NCBI RefSeq assembly: GCF_900168045.1
Contig: NZ_FUYY01000006.1
Span: 62,001 to 126,000 of the forward strand
Direction: 5' to 3'
DNA length: 64,000 nt
DNA from: Salegentibacter holothuriorum
GTDB lineage: Bacteria; Bacteroidota; Bacteroidia; Flavobacteriales; Flavobacteriaceae
Shown here: positions 42,794 to 53,020 of the stretch, piece by piece
Numbering within the stretch: position 1 is the first letter of the stretch
How the letters are laid out: every line of letters begins with the position of its first letter
Notes under the pieces: model-generated
Told to the model about the DNA's origin: nothing
Databases searched by the model: none
The model's input: the letters and a program-made list of their open reading frames with translations, nothing else
Made by a program: the position numbers and the translations under genes

Positions 42794-43732
42794 ATGATAA
42801 GTAAAGAGGAGTTCACAAAACTACACTCACAAATTGCAACCTACATTAAGCGCACGCCTGTAATGCGATCGCGATTATTAAATGGTCTTGCCGAAACCGA
42901 AGTGTATTTTAAATGCGAGAATTTTCAAAGAATGGGCGCTTTTAAAATGCGCGGCGCTACTGCTGCAATTTTAGCACTAAGCGCAGAAGAAAGAGCAAAA
43001 GGAGTTGTTACACATTCTTCAGGTAATTTTGCTCAGGCTGTTTCACTTTCAGCAAAAAGCCTGGGAATCCCTGCTTATATCGTGATGCCTTCCTCTGCCC
43101 CTATAGTTAAAAAAGATGCAGTAAAAACTTATGGAGGCCAAATTACCGAGTGTGAACCCAATATAAAAGCCCGGGAAGCAGCTGCTGCAAAAATACAGAA
43201 AGAAACCGGCGCTACTTTTCTACATCCTTCTAACGATGTTAATGTAATCTATGGCCAGGGAACCGCAGCAAAAGAGTTTATTGAAGATTTCCCAGAACTG
43301 GATGTTATAATCACTCCCGTTGGTGGCGGTGGTCTCTTAGCCGGCACCGCACTTGCAGTAGATTTTTATGCCGAAAAATGTAAAACCATAGGCGCAGAGC
43401 CTTTTGAAGTTGACGATGCTTACCGCTCTTTAGAAAGCGGAAAAATTGAGTTTAATAAAACTATCAACACTATTGCCGATGGACTAAAAACACATTTGGG
43501 CGATAAAAACTTCCCAATTATACAAAATAAAGTTTCCGAAATTATTAGGGTTGAAGAAGGGGAAATTATAACGGCTATGAAACTTATTTGGGAACGAATG
43601 AAGATTGTCGTTGAACCCTCTGCCGCGGTAGCCTTTGCGGCTGTTCTACGTGAAAAAGAAAAATTTCACGGAAAAAGGGTGGGAATTATCATTTCTGGAG
43701 GTAATGTAGACTTAAGTAATTTACCTTTTTAA
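42794..43732 (+). CDS. PLP-dependent threonine/serine dehydratase or racemase
   Basis: The 312-aa fold-type II PLP enzyme has the PLP lysine in FQRMGAFKMRGA, the SSGNFAQAVS loop, the phosphate-binding VGGGGLLAG and SGGNVDL near the end. There is no C-terminal ACT domain, so it resembles catabolic threonine dehydratase or serine racemase rather than feedback-regulated IlvA. It overlaps the convergent DinB gene by four bases at the 3' ends. Confidence 0.85.
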   Translation: MISKEEFTKLHSQIATYIKRTPVMRSRLLNGLAETEVYFKCENFQRMGAFKMRGATAAILALSAEERAKGVVTHSSGNFAQAVSLSAKSLGIPAYIVMPSSAPIVKKDAVKTYGGQITECEPNIKAREAAAAKIQKETGATFLHPSNDVNVIYGQGTAAKEFIEDFPELDVIITPVGGGGLLAGTALAVDFYAEKCKTIGAEPFEVDDAYRSLESGKIEFNKTINTIADGLKTHLGDKNFPIIQNKVSEIIRVEEGEIITAMKLIWERMKIVVEPSAAVAFAAVLREKEKFHGKRVGIIISGGNVDLSNLPF

Positions 43733-44247
43733 ATTTCCCTGTTCTCCTTTAAAAAACTTACCGTTACCAAAAGTTGTCCAACATGCCGCTGGCTATGCTC
43801 TGCCGCGTGAAAAAGTAAGCCAATTACTGTTGAAGGTAATTTTTTTCTTCCCACAACTCTAAATTCAGTTAGTTTGTTCTCAGGAGTATTTTTAAGAAAA
43901 ACGAGTGCCTCTTCCACTTTATCCCGAAAATTCTGCACAAGAAACACTAGTGCTATCTGCGGATTCACAACTCCTTCATTTTCCAAATATTCAAACTGAG
44001 TTTCCGATAGTTTTTCGGCTTTCGCGTAGGTTAACATTCGATCTATCACTCCGGTTAAATGTTGTAAATGGAATCCTACTGAAGCCCGACCTGCAGGCTT
44101 TTTCCAAAGCAATTCTTCAGGAAAATCTTTTATATACTTTTCTACTTCTTCGCTAGATTGCAAAAGAGCATGAGCAGCAGGTTGCAACAAATTAGGAACA
44201 CCAAGTATCTTTCCACGTAACCAAACTTCAGGTTTATTATTTTCCAT
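43729..44247 (-). CDS. DinB-like four-helix metal-binding protein
   Basis: The 172-aa protein shows the DinB/YfiT metal pattern: His in GFHLQHLTGVIDRML and HxxxH in FHAAEHSQRHVGQLL. DinB-superfamily proteins are thiol-S-transferase-like or of unknown role. The gene is convergent with the PLP enzyme. Confidence 0.82.
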   Translation of the reverse strand: MENNKPEVWLRGKILGVPNLLQPAAHALLQSSEEVEKYIKDFPEELLWKKPAGRASVGFHLQHLTGVIDRMLTYAKAEKLSETQFEYLENEGVVNPQIALVFLVQNFRDKVEEALVFLKNTPENKLTEFRVVGRKKLPSTVIGLLFHAAEHSQRHVGQLLVTVSFLKENREI

Positions 44248-44581
44248 TTTTTAATTTTTCATCCAAAAAATATCGAATAAAAACTTAATAGAAAAAACAA
44301 AGCTCATAAAAAATAGTCGGTAAGCTTTAAGTTTTTAAATCTGCATTTCGGCTTTAGCTTTTGAGCATTTCATAGTATATTTAGCCTCTTTAAGAAAGGA
44401 GCTTATTAAACACTTTTAAGAGTACGTTAATTCGAATAGTTTTTTTTGCGAAAATCATATCGAGAATAAGTTAAAAACGATTCACACTTGTCGATACAGT
44501 TTCAATAATTAGCAATAACCACTCGAAGTGACACCTGCACATCTAATTGGCATCCTAACAAAAATCATTAAAAATTACACT
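44248..44581. other. intergenic, no gene seen
   Basis: This 334-base stretch between divergent genes is A/T-rich. I find no reading frame, riboswitch or strong hairpin in it; it presumably holds the promoters of both neighbours. Confidence 0.6.
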
Positions 44582-47500
44582 ATGCTTAGAAATTTTCTTC
44601 CGGCTATTATGTTACTTTTAGCCGCTTCACCACTTTTCTCTCAAGAAAAAGAAGAGAAAAAAAAATGGGATGTAAACGATCCTTATTCCGATGATTGGAA
44701 TATTAAAGAAGTTCCACTGCAAACCGATGAAGGTACGTGGATGAACCTTGATGTCTCCCCAGATGGCAAAACCATTGTTTTTGATCTTTTAGGCGATATC
44801 TATAAAATGCCAATTACTGGCGGCAAAGCAGAACTTTTAAGAAGCGGAATGGCTTATGAAGTCCAGCCGCGCTTTAGCCCCGATGGTTCTAAAATCTCTT
44901 TTACCAGTGATGCCGGCGGTGGTGACAATATTTGGGTCATGAATGCCGAAGGAGAAAATGCAAAGCAACTTACCAAAGAAGATTTTAGATTATTAAACAA
45001 TGCGGTTTGGACGCCTGACGGAAATGCGATCGTTGCCAGAAAACACTTTACCTCTGGCCGTTCTCTTGGTGCCGGTGAAATGTGGTTGTATCATATTGGT
45101 GGCGAAGGTGGCTTACAATTAACAGAACGCAAAAACGACCAGCAAGACGTCAATGAGCCTAGCGTTTCTCCCGATGGCCGCTACCTTTATTACAGTGAAG
45201 ATATGTACCCGGGCGGAATGTTTCAGTACAATAAAGACCCTAATAAACAGATCTATGTAATTAAAAGATACGATTTTGAAACCGGTAAAAACAAGACTAT
45301 TACCGGTGGTCCCGGAGGTGCAGCAAGACCTCAGGTTTCTCCTGATGGAAAGAAGCTCGCTTTTATAAAACGCGTAAGAACAAAATCGGTTTTATTTATT
45401 CATAACCTGGAAACTGGCGAAGAATGGCCGGTATACGATAAGTTGAGTAAAGACCAGCAGGAAGCATGGGCAATTTTTGGAGTTTATCCCGGTTTTAGCT
45501 GGATGCCTTCAGGAAAAGAGCTTGTTTTTTGGAGTGAAGGAAAGATTAATAAAGTAAATATTGAAGATTATTCTTCTGAAATCATTCCTTTTGAAGCTGA
45601 AAATACCATAGAAATCGCTGAAACGCATCGCAGTGAACATCAGGTGTTTTCAGAAGATTTTAATCCTAAAGTGATTCGTCACGCAGTAACTTCACCAGAT
45701 GGAAAAACCCTTATTTTTAATGCGGTTGGTTATCTATGGAAAAAATCTTTACCTAACGGAAAACCTCAGCGAATTACAAAGAGTGAAGATTTTGAGTTTG
45801 AACCTGCTTTTTCACCAAACGGGAAAGAGCTTGTTTATGTGACCTGGAACGATTCAAAAATGGGGGCTTTAATGAAAGTTGGCCTTAATGGAAGAAATCC
45901 GCAAAAACTCACTTCAGAAAAAGGAATTTATAGAAACCCGGCCTTCTCAAATAATGGAGAACAAATTGTTTTTGTTAAAGAAAGAGGGAATAGCGACCAG
46001 GGACAAACATTTAGCAAAGAACCTGGAATTTACACGATAAGTGCTTCGGGAGAAAATAAAAAGAAGATCCACAACACGGGAGATTTCCCAGTGTTTAACA
46101 AAGACGATTCCCGAATTTTCTTTCAAACCGGGGGCGCACTTATGGGTAGCCTGCAAAAGAGCTTAAAAAGTATTGACGTAAATGGAAATGACGAGCGCAC
46201 GCACATCAATTCAAAACACGCTAACCGTTTAGTACCAAGCCCTGATAACAAATGGGTAGCTTTTAGTCATTTGCACCAGGCTTATTTGGCACCGCTTACA
46301 TTAACAGGAAGACCTTTAGATTTAGATAACAACACCAAAAGTATTCCGGTAACCCAAATCACCAAAGACGCCGGAATGAACTTACATTGGTCTAACAACA
46401 GCCAAAATGTACATTGGACCTTAGGTGACGAATATTTTACCAATGAAGTTTCAGAGCGTTTTACGTTCTTAGAAAGTTCTCCAGATTCTATTCCTGCTAT
46501 TACCGAAAAAGGAACAAAAATAGGATTGCAATTAAAAACCGATGTTCCCGAAGGCAAAATCGCGTTTACAAATGCCAGGATTATTACCATGAACGGTGAT
46601 CAGGTAATTGAAAATGGAAGTCTGGTTATTGAAGAAAATAAAATTGTTTCAGTAGGCGAAGCTTCCGAAGTAAATATTCCGAATAACGCGAAAGTTTATG
46701 ACCTGGAAGGGAAAACAATAATGCCCGGTATTGTTGATGCTCACGCTCATATTGGCGCGTTTAGATATGGCTTAACGCCCGAAAAACACTGGCCTTTATA
46801 TGCAAATATGGCTTTTGGGGTAACTACAGTGCACGATCCTTCGGCTTTAAGTGAAAGCATTTTTAGTATGGCAGAAATGGTGAAAGCCGGTGAAATGGTA
46901 GGGCCAAGAATCTATTCTACCGGAATTATTCTTTACGGTGCAGAAGGCGATTTTAAAGCGGTAATTAATAGTCTGGAAGATGCTAAATCGGCTTTAAGAA
47001 GAACAAAAGCCTTTGGAGCGACTTCGGTAAAAAGTTACAATCAGCCCCGTCGTGAACAACGCCAGCAAATTATGCAGGCAGCTAAAGAACTAGAAATGAA
47101 TGTAGTACCCGAAGGTGGAAGTACCTTTTTACATAATATGAATATGATTGTAGACGGGCACACCGGGATAGAGCATAATATTCCTGTAGCACCTGTTTTT
47201 AAAGATATAGAAACACTTTGGAGCAACAGCAATACCGGTTATACCCCAACGTTAATTGTAAATTACGGAGGCGTAAACGGTGAATATTACTTTTATCAAA
47301 AGGACAATGTTTGGGAGAATGAGCGCTTGCTAAATTTTACTCCTCGTCAAATTGTAGATTCAAGATCAAGACATCGTACAAAACTTCCTGATGAAGAATA
47401 TGATAACGGACCTATTTTAGTTTCAAACACTGCTAAAGAACTTTCTGACATTGGCGTAAAGGTTAATCTTGGAGCACATGGGCAGTTGCAGGGACTTGGT

Positions 47501-47875
47501 GCTCACTGGGAACTTTGGCTACTGCAAATGGGCGGAATGACCAATTTGGAAGCATTACAGGCAGCCACAATTAACGGTGCCGAGTATATTGGAATGGGCA
47601 GCGAAATTGGATCTTTAGAAGAAGGTAAACTAGCCGATTTAATTGTTTTAGAGAAGAATCCATTGGAAGATATTCGTAATTCTGAATCGGTTATTTACAC
47701 GATGGTAAACGGTAGATTATATGACGCCGAAACAATGAATGAAATTGGAAACAATCCAGAAGAACGCGGCGAATTTTATTGGGAAAATAACAAATATAAT
47801 GCGGCTTTCCCATGGCACGAAAGCACCCAGAGCTTTACCGCTCCCGGTTGTACCTGCCATAGATTAACTAATTAA
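44582..47875 (+). CDS. TolB-like beta-propeller amidohydrolase, secreted
   Basis: The 1097-aa protein starts with a signal peptide (MLRNFLPAIMLLLAASPLFS). Residues about 40-620 hold PD40/WD40-like repeats (VSPDGKTIVF, FSPDGSKISF, VSPDGKKLAF and similar). Residues about 660-1060 form an amidohydrolase with metal motif H721-A-H723 in GIVDAHAHIGAF, a later HTGIEHN and GTDxH-like region GVKVNLGAHGQ, and the closing GSLEEGKLADLIVL. It ends with a short CTCH tail. ATG at 44582 is chosen over an upstream ATG because it opens the signal peptide. Substrate unknown, possibly peptides. Confidence 0.88.
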   Translation: MLRNFLPAIMLLLAASPLFSQEKEEKKKWDVNDPYSDDWNIKEVPLQTDEGTWMNLDVSPDGKTIVFDLLGDIYKMPITGGKAELLRSGMAYEVQPRFSPDGSKISFTSDAGGGDNIWVMNAEGENAKQLTKEDFRLLNNAVWTPDGNAIVARKHFTSGRSLGAGEMWLYHIGGEGGLQLTERKNDQQDVNEPSVSPDGRYLYYSEDMYPGGMFQYNKDPNKQIYVIKRYDFETGKNKTITGGPGGAARPQVSPDGKKLAFIKRVRTKSVLFIHNLETGEEWPVYDKLSKDQQEAWAIFGVYPGFSWMPSGKELVFWSEGKINKVNIEDYSSEIIPFEAENTIEIAETHRSEHQVFSEDFNPKVIRHAVTSPDGKTLIFNAVGYLWKKSLPNGKPQRITKSEDFEFEPAFSPNGKELVYVTWNDSKMGALMKVGLNGRNPQKLTSEKGIYRNPAFSNNGEQIVFVKERGNSDQGQTFSKEPGIYTISASGENKKKIHNTGDFPVFNKDDSRIFFQTGGALMGSLQKSLKSIDVNGNDERTHINSKHANRLVPSPDNKWVAFSHLHQAYLAPLTLTGRPLDLDNNTKSIPVTQITKDAGMNLHWSNNSQNVHWTLGDEYFTNEVSERFTFLESSPDSIPAITEKGTKIGLQLKTDVPEGKIAFTNARIITMNGDQVIENGSLVIEENKIVSVGEASEVNIPNNAKVYDLEGKTIMPGIVDAHAHIGAFRYGLTPEKHWPLYANMAFGVTTVHDPSALSESIFSMAEMVKAGEMVGPRIYSTGIILYGAEGDFKAVINSLEDAKSALRRTKAFGATSVKSYNQPRREQRQQIMQAAKELEMNVVPEGGSTFLHNMNMIVDGHTGIEHNIPVAPVFKDIETLWSNSNTGYTPTLIVNYGGVNGEYYFYQKDNVWENERLLNFTPRQIVDSRSRHRTKLPDEEYDNGPILVSNTAKELSDIGVKVNLGAHGQLQGLGAHWELWLLQMGGMTNLEALQAATINGAEYIGMGSEIGSLEEGKLADLIVLEKNPLEDIRNSESVIYTMVNGRLYDAETMNEIGNNPEERGEFYWENNKYNAAFPWHESTQSFTAPGCTCHRLTN

Positions 47876-47890
47876 AAAACCAAAAATCAC

Positions 47891-47967
47891 AAACTGGATA
47901 GTTAATTAAGTTCTTGCTTAAACAAACCTAATTTGGTAACTTTTAAAGCAAATTAACTATCCAGTTT
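47891..47967. repeat. 17-bp perfect inverted repeat with 43-base spacer
   Basis: AAACTGGATAGTTAATT (47891-47907) and its exact complement (47951-47967) frame 43 bases. There is no T run after the second arm, so it is not an ordinary terminator. It lies just after the amidohydrolase gene and 22 bases before the DUF202 gene. Confidence 0.75.
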
Positions 47968-47989
47968 CTATGCTGAAATATAAAATTTT

Positions 47990-48331
47990 ATGAGAAGGGT
48001 TAAATTTGGAAAGCTTTTCACTCACAGAAAAATAGATGAAAGCATTATTCGCGAACATCTTGCGCTGGAAAGAACTAAGCTCGCCAATGAGCGTACGCTG
48101 TTATCCTATACCCAAGCGGCTATGTACTTTCTGCTGGGGGGTTTGGCTTTAATTCAGCTAAAGGAATACCAAGAGATGCATTATATTGGCTACCTGGCCC
48201 TGGTCATTTCTGTATTGTTCCTTACCATTGGTATTTGGCGATTCATCGTACTAAAAAATAAGATGAAGGATCTTTTAAAGGGCAAAATAGAGTCTACAGC
48301 TGAAGAGGAAGAAGAACCTGAAAATAATTAA
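47990..48331 (+). CDS. DUF202 membrane protein
   Basis: The 113-aa product has the DUF202 (YidH) signature EHLALERTKLANERTLLSY followed by two membrane spans (about 40-57 and 66-90) and an acidic tail EEEEEPENN. Function unknown; inner membrane. Confidence 0.87.
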   Translation: MRRVKFGKLFTHRKIDESIIREHLALERTKLANERTLLSYTQAAMYFLLGGLALIQLKEYQEMHYIGYLALVISVLFLTIGIWRFIVLKNKMKDLLKGKIESTAEEEEEPENN

Positions 48332-48392
48332 TAAGTTTATTGAGGTCCAGGTTTAGATATTTTTTAGAAACTTCAATTTGTAAAAACTTCAA

Positions 48393-48761
48393 TTGCAAAC
48401 AGTCACACATTATTTTCTTCATTTTATAGCTATTGGTGCTATTGCCTGGTTTTATGATAAAAAGAACTGGAAAAAAAACTGGCTTATTTTACTAGCTACT
48501 ATGGCCGTAGATCTTGATCACGTCTTCGCCACTCCTTTATTTGATCCCATGCGCTGCGGAATTGGCTATCATCCTTTACATTCTCATTTTGCAATTATTG
48601 GCTATTTATTAGGCTTCTTTTTTATAAAAAACAAACTATTGAAATTAATATTCATAGGTTTGCTATTTCATATGCTTACCGATTTTATAGATTGCATTTG
48701 GATGTTTTCTAAATGCGGTGAATGTTATACTTCTTCTGAAATTTATAAATGGTTTAATTAA
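48393..48761 (+). CDS. DUF6122 membrane protein
   Basis: The 122-aa product matches the DUF6122 pattern: an N-terminal HYFLHFIAIGAIAWF helix, AVDLDHVFATPLFDPMRCG and GYHPLHSHFAIIGYL, with metal-binding-like Asp and His. It has three to four membrane helices. The start seems to be TTG at 48393 because a stop lies just upstream in frame and no ATG precedes the conserved part. Confidence 0.8.
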   Translation: MQTVTHYFLHFIAIGAIAWFYDKKNWKKNWLILLATMAVDLDHVFATPLFDPMRCGIGYHPLHSHFAIIGYLLGFFFIKNKLLKLIFIGLLFHMLTDFIDCIWMFSKCGECYTSSEIYKWFN

Positions 48762-48813
48762 TTTTTTTTTAGAAATATAGGAACATCATAATTTTGTTTC
48801 AATTTCCAACATC

Positions 48814-48840
48814 TTAGATCCCCCGAGTAAAAATCGGGAC
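48814..48840 (-). repeat. REP-like palindrome
   Basis: On the minus strand GTC-CCGA-loop-TCGG-GGGATCTAA, the same GTC-palindrome-ATCTAA plan as at 37926. It lies in the 300-base gene-free stretch 48762-49060. Confidence 0.45.
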
Positions 48841-48938
48841 AAGCTCTAAAACAAATTTCTTTAGACGGTCATAGCACAATTTAAACCTACCAGCAAAATT
48901 AACTCATAGCAAACGCACGAGACATTAAATGGATTTTT

Positions 48939-48998
48939 TTTGATTTCGAGGCAACCCGATGCTTCGCAACAGAGTATTAAATCTCGATTATCGAGTAA
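48939..48998. repeat. dispersed repeat TTTGATTTCGAGGCA...TCGAGTAAA, copy 1
   Basis: Starts TTTGATTTCGAGGCAA and ends AATCTCGATTATCGAGTAAA. The same ends recur at 55436-55485 with a shorter middle. The inner parts contain short self-complementary stretches. Confidence 0.7.
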
Positions 48999-49060
48999 AA
49001 AACCTGAAAAACTGAATATTTAGGGTATAAACAGATTTCAGGCATTGCTTAAGCAACAAT

Positions 49061-49420
49061 TTAAGGGTTTAGGTTATTATTTTCTTCATCGCTAAGCATT
49101 CTTGATTTTATTAGAAAGCGATAACCGGTGGGAATATCCAGCGAAAAGCTACCTCCCCTACCCTTTACGATATCTACGGTAAGATGAGTATGTTTCCAAT
49201 ACTCAAATTGGTCGTGGCTCATATAAAAATTTACGCCGCCAACTTCCCCCAGTAAAATATCATTATCATCAATATAAAAATCCTCTTTTGGCAGTAACAT
49301 AGGCGAAGACCCGTCGCAACAGCCGCCGCTTTGGTGAAAGATCACCTCGCCGTGCTGTTGCTTGAGTTCCTGCAATAATTTATTTGCTTCAGGAGTTATT
49401 TCTACTCTTTTATATTCCAT
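49061..49420 (-). CDS. DUF779 protein
   Basis: The 119-aa protein has the DUF779 hallmark FHQSGGCCDGSSPMLLP with a Cys pair, then GGVNFYMSHDQFEYWKHT and a C-terminal GRGGSFSLDIPTGYRFL. The family is nearly always encoded beside aldehyde dehydrogenases, as here (2 bases downstream), and is thought to support them; the mechanism is unknown. Confidence 0.9.
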   Translation of the reverse strand: MEYKRVEITPEANKLLQELKQQHGEVIFHQSGGCCDGSSPMLLPKEDFYIDDNDILLGEVGGVNFYMSHDQFEYWKHTHLTVDIVKGRGGSFSLDIPTGYRFLIKSRMLSDEENNNLNP

Positions 49421-49422
49421 TT

Positions 49423-50922
49423 CTAAAAGAATCCCAGTTTATTCTTATCATAGGAAATCAACATGTTTTTGCTTTGTCGGTAATGATTCAGCATCATTAA
49501 ATGGTTTTCTCTTCCGAAACCAGATTTTTTATAACCTCCAAATGGGGCGTGCGCAGGATAATCGTGATAGCAATTTACCCAAACCCGTCCGGCTTTTATT
49601 GCTCGTGGAATTTGATATAATTGATGTGCATCTCTGGTCCAAACGCCGGCACCAAGACCATACATAGTATCATTTGCGATTTCAATCGCTTCAGCTTCAT
49701 CTTTAAATGTGCAAACCGCTACTACAGGACCAAAAATTTCTTCCTGAAAAACCCTCATTTTATTATGGCCTTTTAAAATAGTTGGCTGAATGTAAAATCC
49801 GTTTGCTAAATCTCCATCAAGTTTTGCTGCACCACCGCCGGCTATAACCTCGGCGCCTTCATCTTTTCCTATCTTAATATATTCCAGGATTTTTTGATGC
49901 TGATCGCTGGAAGCCTGTGCACCCATCATAGTGGATTCTTCAAAAGGATTACCCATTTTTATAGCTTTGGTACGTTCAATTACCCGCTTAATGAATTCAT
50001 CATAAATATCTTCCTGAATCAAGATCCTGGATGGCGCGGTACAAACTTCTCCCTGGTTAAATGCAAAAAGCACAGCGCCTTCAATACATTTATCAAGGAA
50101 AGCATCATCATGGTCCATAATACTATTAAAAAATACATTGGGCGATTTTCCACCCAATTCCATAGTTACCGGGTGCAGGTTCTTTGAAGCATATTGCATA
50201 ATTAATTGGCCGGTAGTAGTTTCTCCAGTAAAGGCCACCTTATCTACATTAGGGCTGGAAGCTAGAGGTTTCCCCGCTTCGGGACCAAAACCATGAATCA
50301 CGTTGAATACACCGGGCGGTAAAAGATCTGCAATTTTTTCAGCTAAAAATGTTGCTGAGGCCGGGGTTTGTTCGGCAGGTTTTAAAACAACGCAGTTTCC
50401 CGATGCTAATGCAGGCGCCACCTTCCAGGCAAGCATTAATAATGGAAAGTTCCACGGAATAATTTGTGCAACTACACCAAGCGGTTCATTAATAATTAAG
50501 GAAAGTGTATTTTCGTTAAGTTCTGTAGCAGAACCTTCTTCTGCCCGAATTGCTGCTGCAAAATATCTAAAATGATCTACCGCCAATGGGACATCTGCAT
50601 TCATGGTCTCTCGTATGGACTTCCCGTTATCTGCAGTTTCCATTTGCGCAAAAGTTTCCAGATTTTCATGAATAACATCAGCGATTTTATTCAGTATAGT
50701 AGCTCGTTCTGAAGCTGATGTTTTCCCCCATTCGTGCTTTGCATTATTAGCAGCTTCAATCGCATTTTTTACATCCTTCTCATTAGACCTTGGATACCTG
50801 GCCAATAGTTTATTGTCTACCGGAGAATGGTTTTCAAAATACGCTCCATCAATAGGATCCTGAAATTTTCCATTAATAAAATTGCCATATTTTTCCTTAA
50901 ATTTTGGTGCTGAGTAGCTCAT
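49423..50922 (-). CDS. aldehyde dehydrogenase (NAD+)
   Basis: The 499-aa enzyme has the catalytic Glu in [14 protein letters not shown] and the nucleophile Cys in [12 protein letters not shown], with the NAD-binding FTGETTTGQ. It is closest in style to acetaldehyde/short-chain aldehyde dehydrogenases (ExaC/AldB) that travel with DUF779. It is divergent from an AraC-type regulator across about 110 bases. Confidence 0.93.
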   Translation of the reverse strand: MSYSAPKFKEKYGNFINGKFQDPIDGAYFENHSPVDNKLLARYPRSNEKDVKNAIEAANNAKHEWGKTSASERATILNKIADVIHENLETFAQMETADNGKSIRETMNADVPLAVDHFRYFAAAIRAEEGSATELNENTLSLIINEPLGVVAQIIPWNFPLLMLAWKVAPALASGNCVVLKPAEQTPASATFLAEKIADLLPPGVFNVIHGFGPEAGKPLASSPNVDKVAFTGETTTGQLIMQYASKNLHPVTMELGGKSPNVFFNSIMDHDDAFLDKCIEGAVLFAFNQGEVCTAPSRILIQEDIYDEFIKRVIERTKAIKMGNPFEESTMMGAQASSDQHQKILEYIKIGKDEGAEVIAGGGAAKLDGDLANGFYIQPTILKGHNKMRVFQEEIFGPVVAVCTFKDEAEAIEIANDTMYGLGAGVWTRDAHQLYQIPRAIKAGRVWVNCYHDYPAHAPFGGYKKSGFGRENHLMMLNHYRQSKNMLISYDKNKLGFF

Positions 50923-51035
50923 TGAAATAATTATTTATAATTAACACTACAATATCCTTAATTTTAAGATTAAATAATTGAACTTTTCTACAAATAAATA
51001 CTACATTACTACTGTCTTATTAAATTAAATAGGTT

Positions 51036-51953
51036 TTGAATAATAATTTACTAAACTACAATCGCGATTTAAAACTCAACACTTCAATAGAAAACAGGAC
51101 GATCTACAGTGCTGATTATGCTGAATTAAATGTTTTTGAAACCCGGCAGGTAGCAGAAAGTGTAAATCTTCAGTTTGGGTTTCCAATTATTGCAAGTATG
51201 CTTACGGGAAAGAAAATAATGCACCTGGAGGGTATGAAATCTTTTGATTTTTTCCCGGGAGAATCGGTAGTGTTGCCTTCAGATAAAAAGATGATCATAG
51301 ATTTCCCCCTGGCCAACTCCAAACATCCTACGCGATGCCTCGCTCTGGGAATTGATCCGGATAAAATAAAAGAAACAGTTGAATTTTTTAATGAAAATAC
51401 TCGTATTGATTTCGAAAATGATCAACATAGTTTTGACGCAAGCGCTGTACATCTGGCCAATAACCAGCAGGTACAATTTGTGTTAGACCGCATTTTTAGC
51501 ACATTCCTGGAAGATGGCAGGGCTAAAGACATGTTGTTAGACTTAATGGTAAAAGAACTCATTATAAGGTTACTTCAAACTAAAGCAAAAGTAATGCTCC
51601 TGGATAATGAAACACTTTTTGATAATAATAGAATGGCGTTTATCGTAAAATATATGCGAGAACATCTTACCGAAAACATTCAGGTAGATAAATTGGCGAA
51701 TAAAGCATGTATGAGTACTTCAAATTTTTACCGAAGTTTTAAAAATACGCTTGGTGAAAGTCCTATAGATTATCTAAACGGAGAACGAATTAAATTTGCG
51801 AAGAAGCTTATTCAAAGAACAAACAATAAGTTTGCAGATATTGCTTATAAAAGCGGATTTAACAATACCAGCTATTTTAATCGACAATTTAAACGTTTTG
51901 AAAAAGTTACACCCAATCAATATAGAAAACTGGTTAAAAACAATATTGCTTAA
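51036..51953 (+). CDS. AraC family transcription regulator
   Basis: The 305-aa protein has an AraC N-terminal sensor region (about 1-185) and two C-terminal helix-turn-helix motifs: VDKLANKACMSTSNFYRSFK and FADIAYKSGFNNTSYFNRQF, with the closing TPNQYRK. The start must be TTG at 51036 because a TAG lies two codons upstream and the next Met is deep in the sensor domain. It is divergent from the aldehyde dehydrogenase gene and probably regulates it. Confidence 0.87.
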   Translation: MNNNLLNYNRDLKLNTSIENRTIYSADYAELNVFETRQVAESVNLQFGFPIIASMLTGKKIMHLEGMKSFDFFPGESVVLPSDKKMIIDFPLANSKHPTRCLALGIDPDKIKETVEFFNENTRIDFENDQHSFDASAVHLANNQQVQFVLDRIFSTFLEDGRAKDMLLDLMVKELIIRLLQTKAKVMLLDNETLFDNNRMAFIVKYMREHLTENIQVDKLANKACMSTSNFYRSFKNTLGESPIDYLNGERIKFAKKLIQRTNNKFADIAYKSGFNNTSYFNRQFKRFEKVTPNQYRKLVKNNIA

Positions 51954-52843
51954 TATTTCGCAGCATTCATACTAAGGTTTTCCAGGGCACTTTTCATGGC
52001 TTCCAACTGAGGAATATTCTTGGTAAGTTTAAACCTTTCTACTAAAAATGCAGGATCATTATAAGAAATTTTCACGATTCCGGCTTCATCACGCCAAACC
52101 AGAAATTTAACCGGCAACTCCAGGGCTATCTTTGCATTTTCTTGCATAATTGGGGTACCAATTCTAGGGTTTCCAAAAATTATAAGTCTAGTGGGGCGCA
52201 TTCCCAGGTTTATTTCTTCAGCATTTTTAAAATGATCTATTTCTGAAAAAATCTGAAGATTGAGATTAGTTTCAATCGCAGAAACCAGACGCTCATAGGT
52301 AGTTTGAAAATCAAATTCACTTATTTCTGAAATTATACCCTGGTGCTTGTTTAACTTAAACTCCCCTGATTTTTTTACCCTATTCCCCGATACCTTAGAA
52401 GCTATATTTTTCAGCGCTTTATTTAGGTCGCCTAAATTCCTGGCTTTTTTAAGCTCGTACCGCTGTTTCAAATAATTAACACTACTGTAGGTGATTTTGG
52501 TTTGGTTTTCTATTTTATACACTAAAATTTTAAGCGGAAGATCCAGACCTGCCAGTTGATCACATTGCATCAATAAGGTGCCCTGTTTTGGATTTCCGAA
52601 AATAAACAGATTTTTTGCTGAAAGTTCTAACCCGGCTTTTTTAGCTTCTTCCGAGTGCTGAATTTCAGCAAAAAGAGTGAGATTATTATTTAGCTTTAAA
52701 ATCTTATCCAAACGCGAAGCTGTTTCTTTAAAGCTATAATCACTGCGAGTAAGCATTAGGTGGTCTTTATCTTTTTCTTGCGCTGTTCCAAATTGAATAC
52801 CGCAACAAAAAATGAAGATAAAATATTTTAACAGAGATTTCAT
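51950..52843 (-). CDS. secreted protein with two DUF302 domains
   Basis: The 297-aa product has a signal peptide (MKSLLKYFIFIFCCGIQFGT) and two DUF302 domains, each with the pattern FGNPKQGTLLMQ / FGNPRIGTPIMQE and a L-P-L/V-K-x-L-V strand (LPLKILVY, LPVKFLVW). The repeat arose by internal duplication. The function of DUF302 is unknown. It overlaps the convergent AraC gene by four bases at the 3' ends. Confidence 0.87.
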   Translation of the reverse strand: MKSLLKYFIFIFCCGIQFGTAQEKDKDHLMLTRSDYSFKETASRLDKILKLNNNLTLFAEIQHSEEAKKAGLELSAKNLFIFGNPKQGTLLMQCDQLAGLDLPLKILVYKIENQTKITYSSVNYLKQRYELKKARNLGDLNKALKNIASKVSGNRVKKSGEFKLNKHQGIISEISEFDFQTTYERLVSAIETNLNLQIFSEIDHFKNAEEINLGMRPTRLIIFGNPRIGTPIMQENAKIALELPVKFLVWRDEAGIVKISYNDPAFLVERFKLTKNIPQLEAMKSALENLSMNAAKY

Positions 52844-52962
52844 AGCTTTAAATTCAACTTTAAGTTAATGAATTTTAAGAAGATATAGAATCAAAAACTT
52901 TAGCTTTTCAAGATTTATGAGTAATTTGACAAAGTGTAAAAATCAAAGAACCTTAATTCTTG

Positions 52963-52970
52963 TATCTTTG
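52963..52970 (+). promoter_or_regulatory. -7 promoter box of the deoxynucleoside kinase gene (TATCTTTG)
   Basis: TATCTTTG matches TAnnTTTG and lies 50 bases before the ATG. The untranslated leader contains a small hairpin CCGCTTT-TT-AAAGCGG at 52975-52990. Confidence 0.5.
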
Positions 52971-53020
52971 CACCCCGCTTTTTAAAGCGGCCCTAACAAC
53001 TATCTAATTATAACAAATTT

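Noticed and set aside
52975-52990. CCGCTTT-TT-AAAGCGG as an RNA gene or terminator
   Set aside because: Too short, with a two-base centre and no T run; probably only a small leader hairpin.
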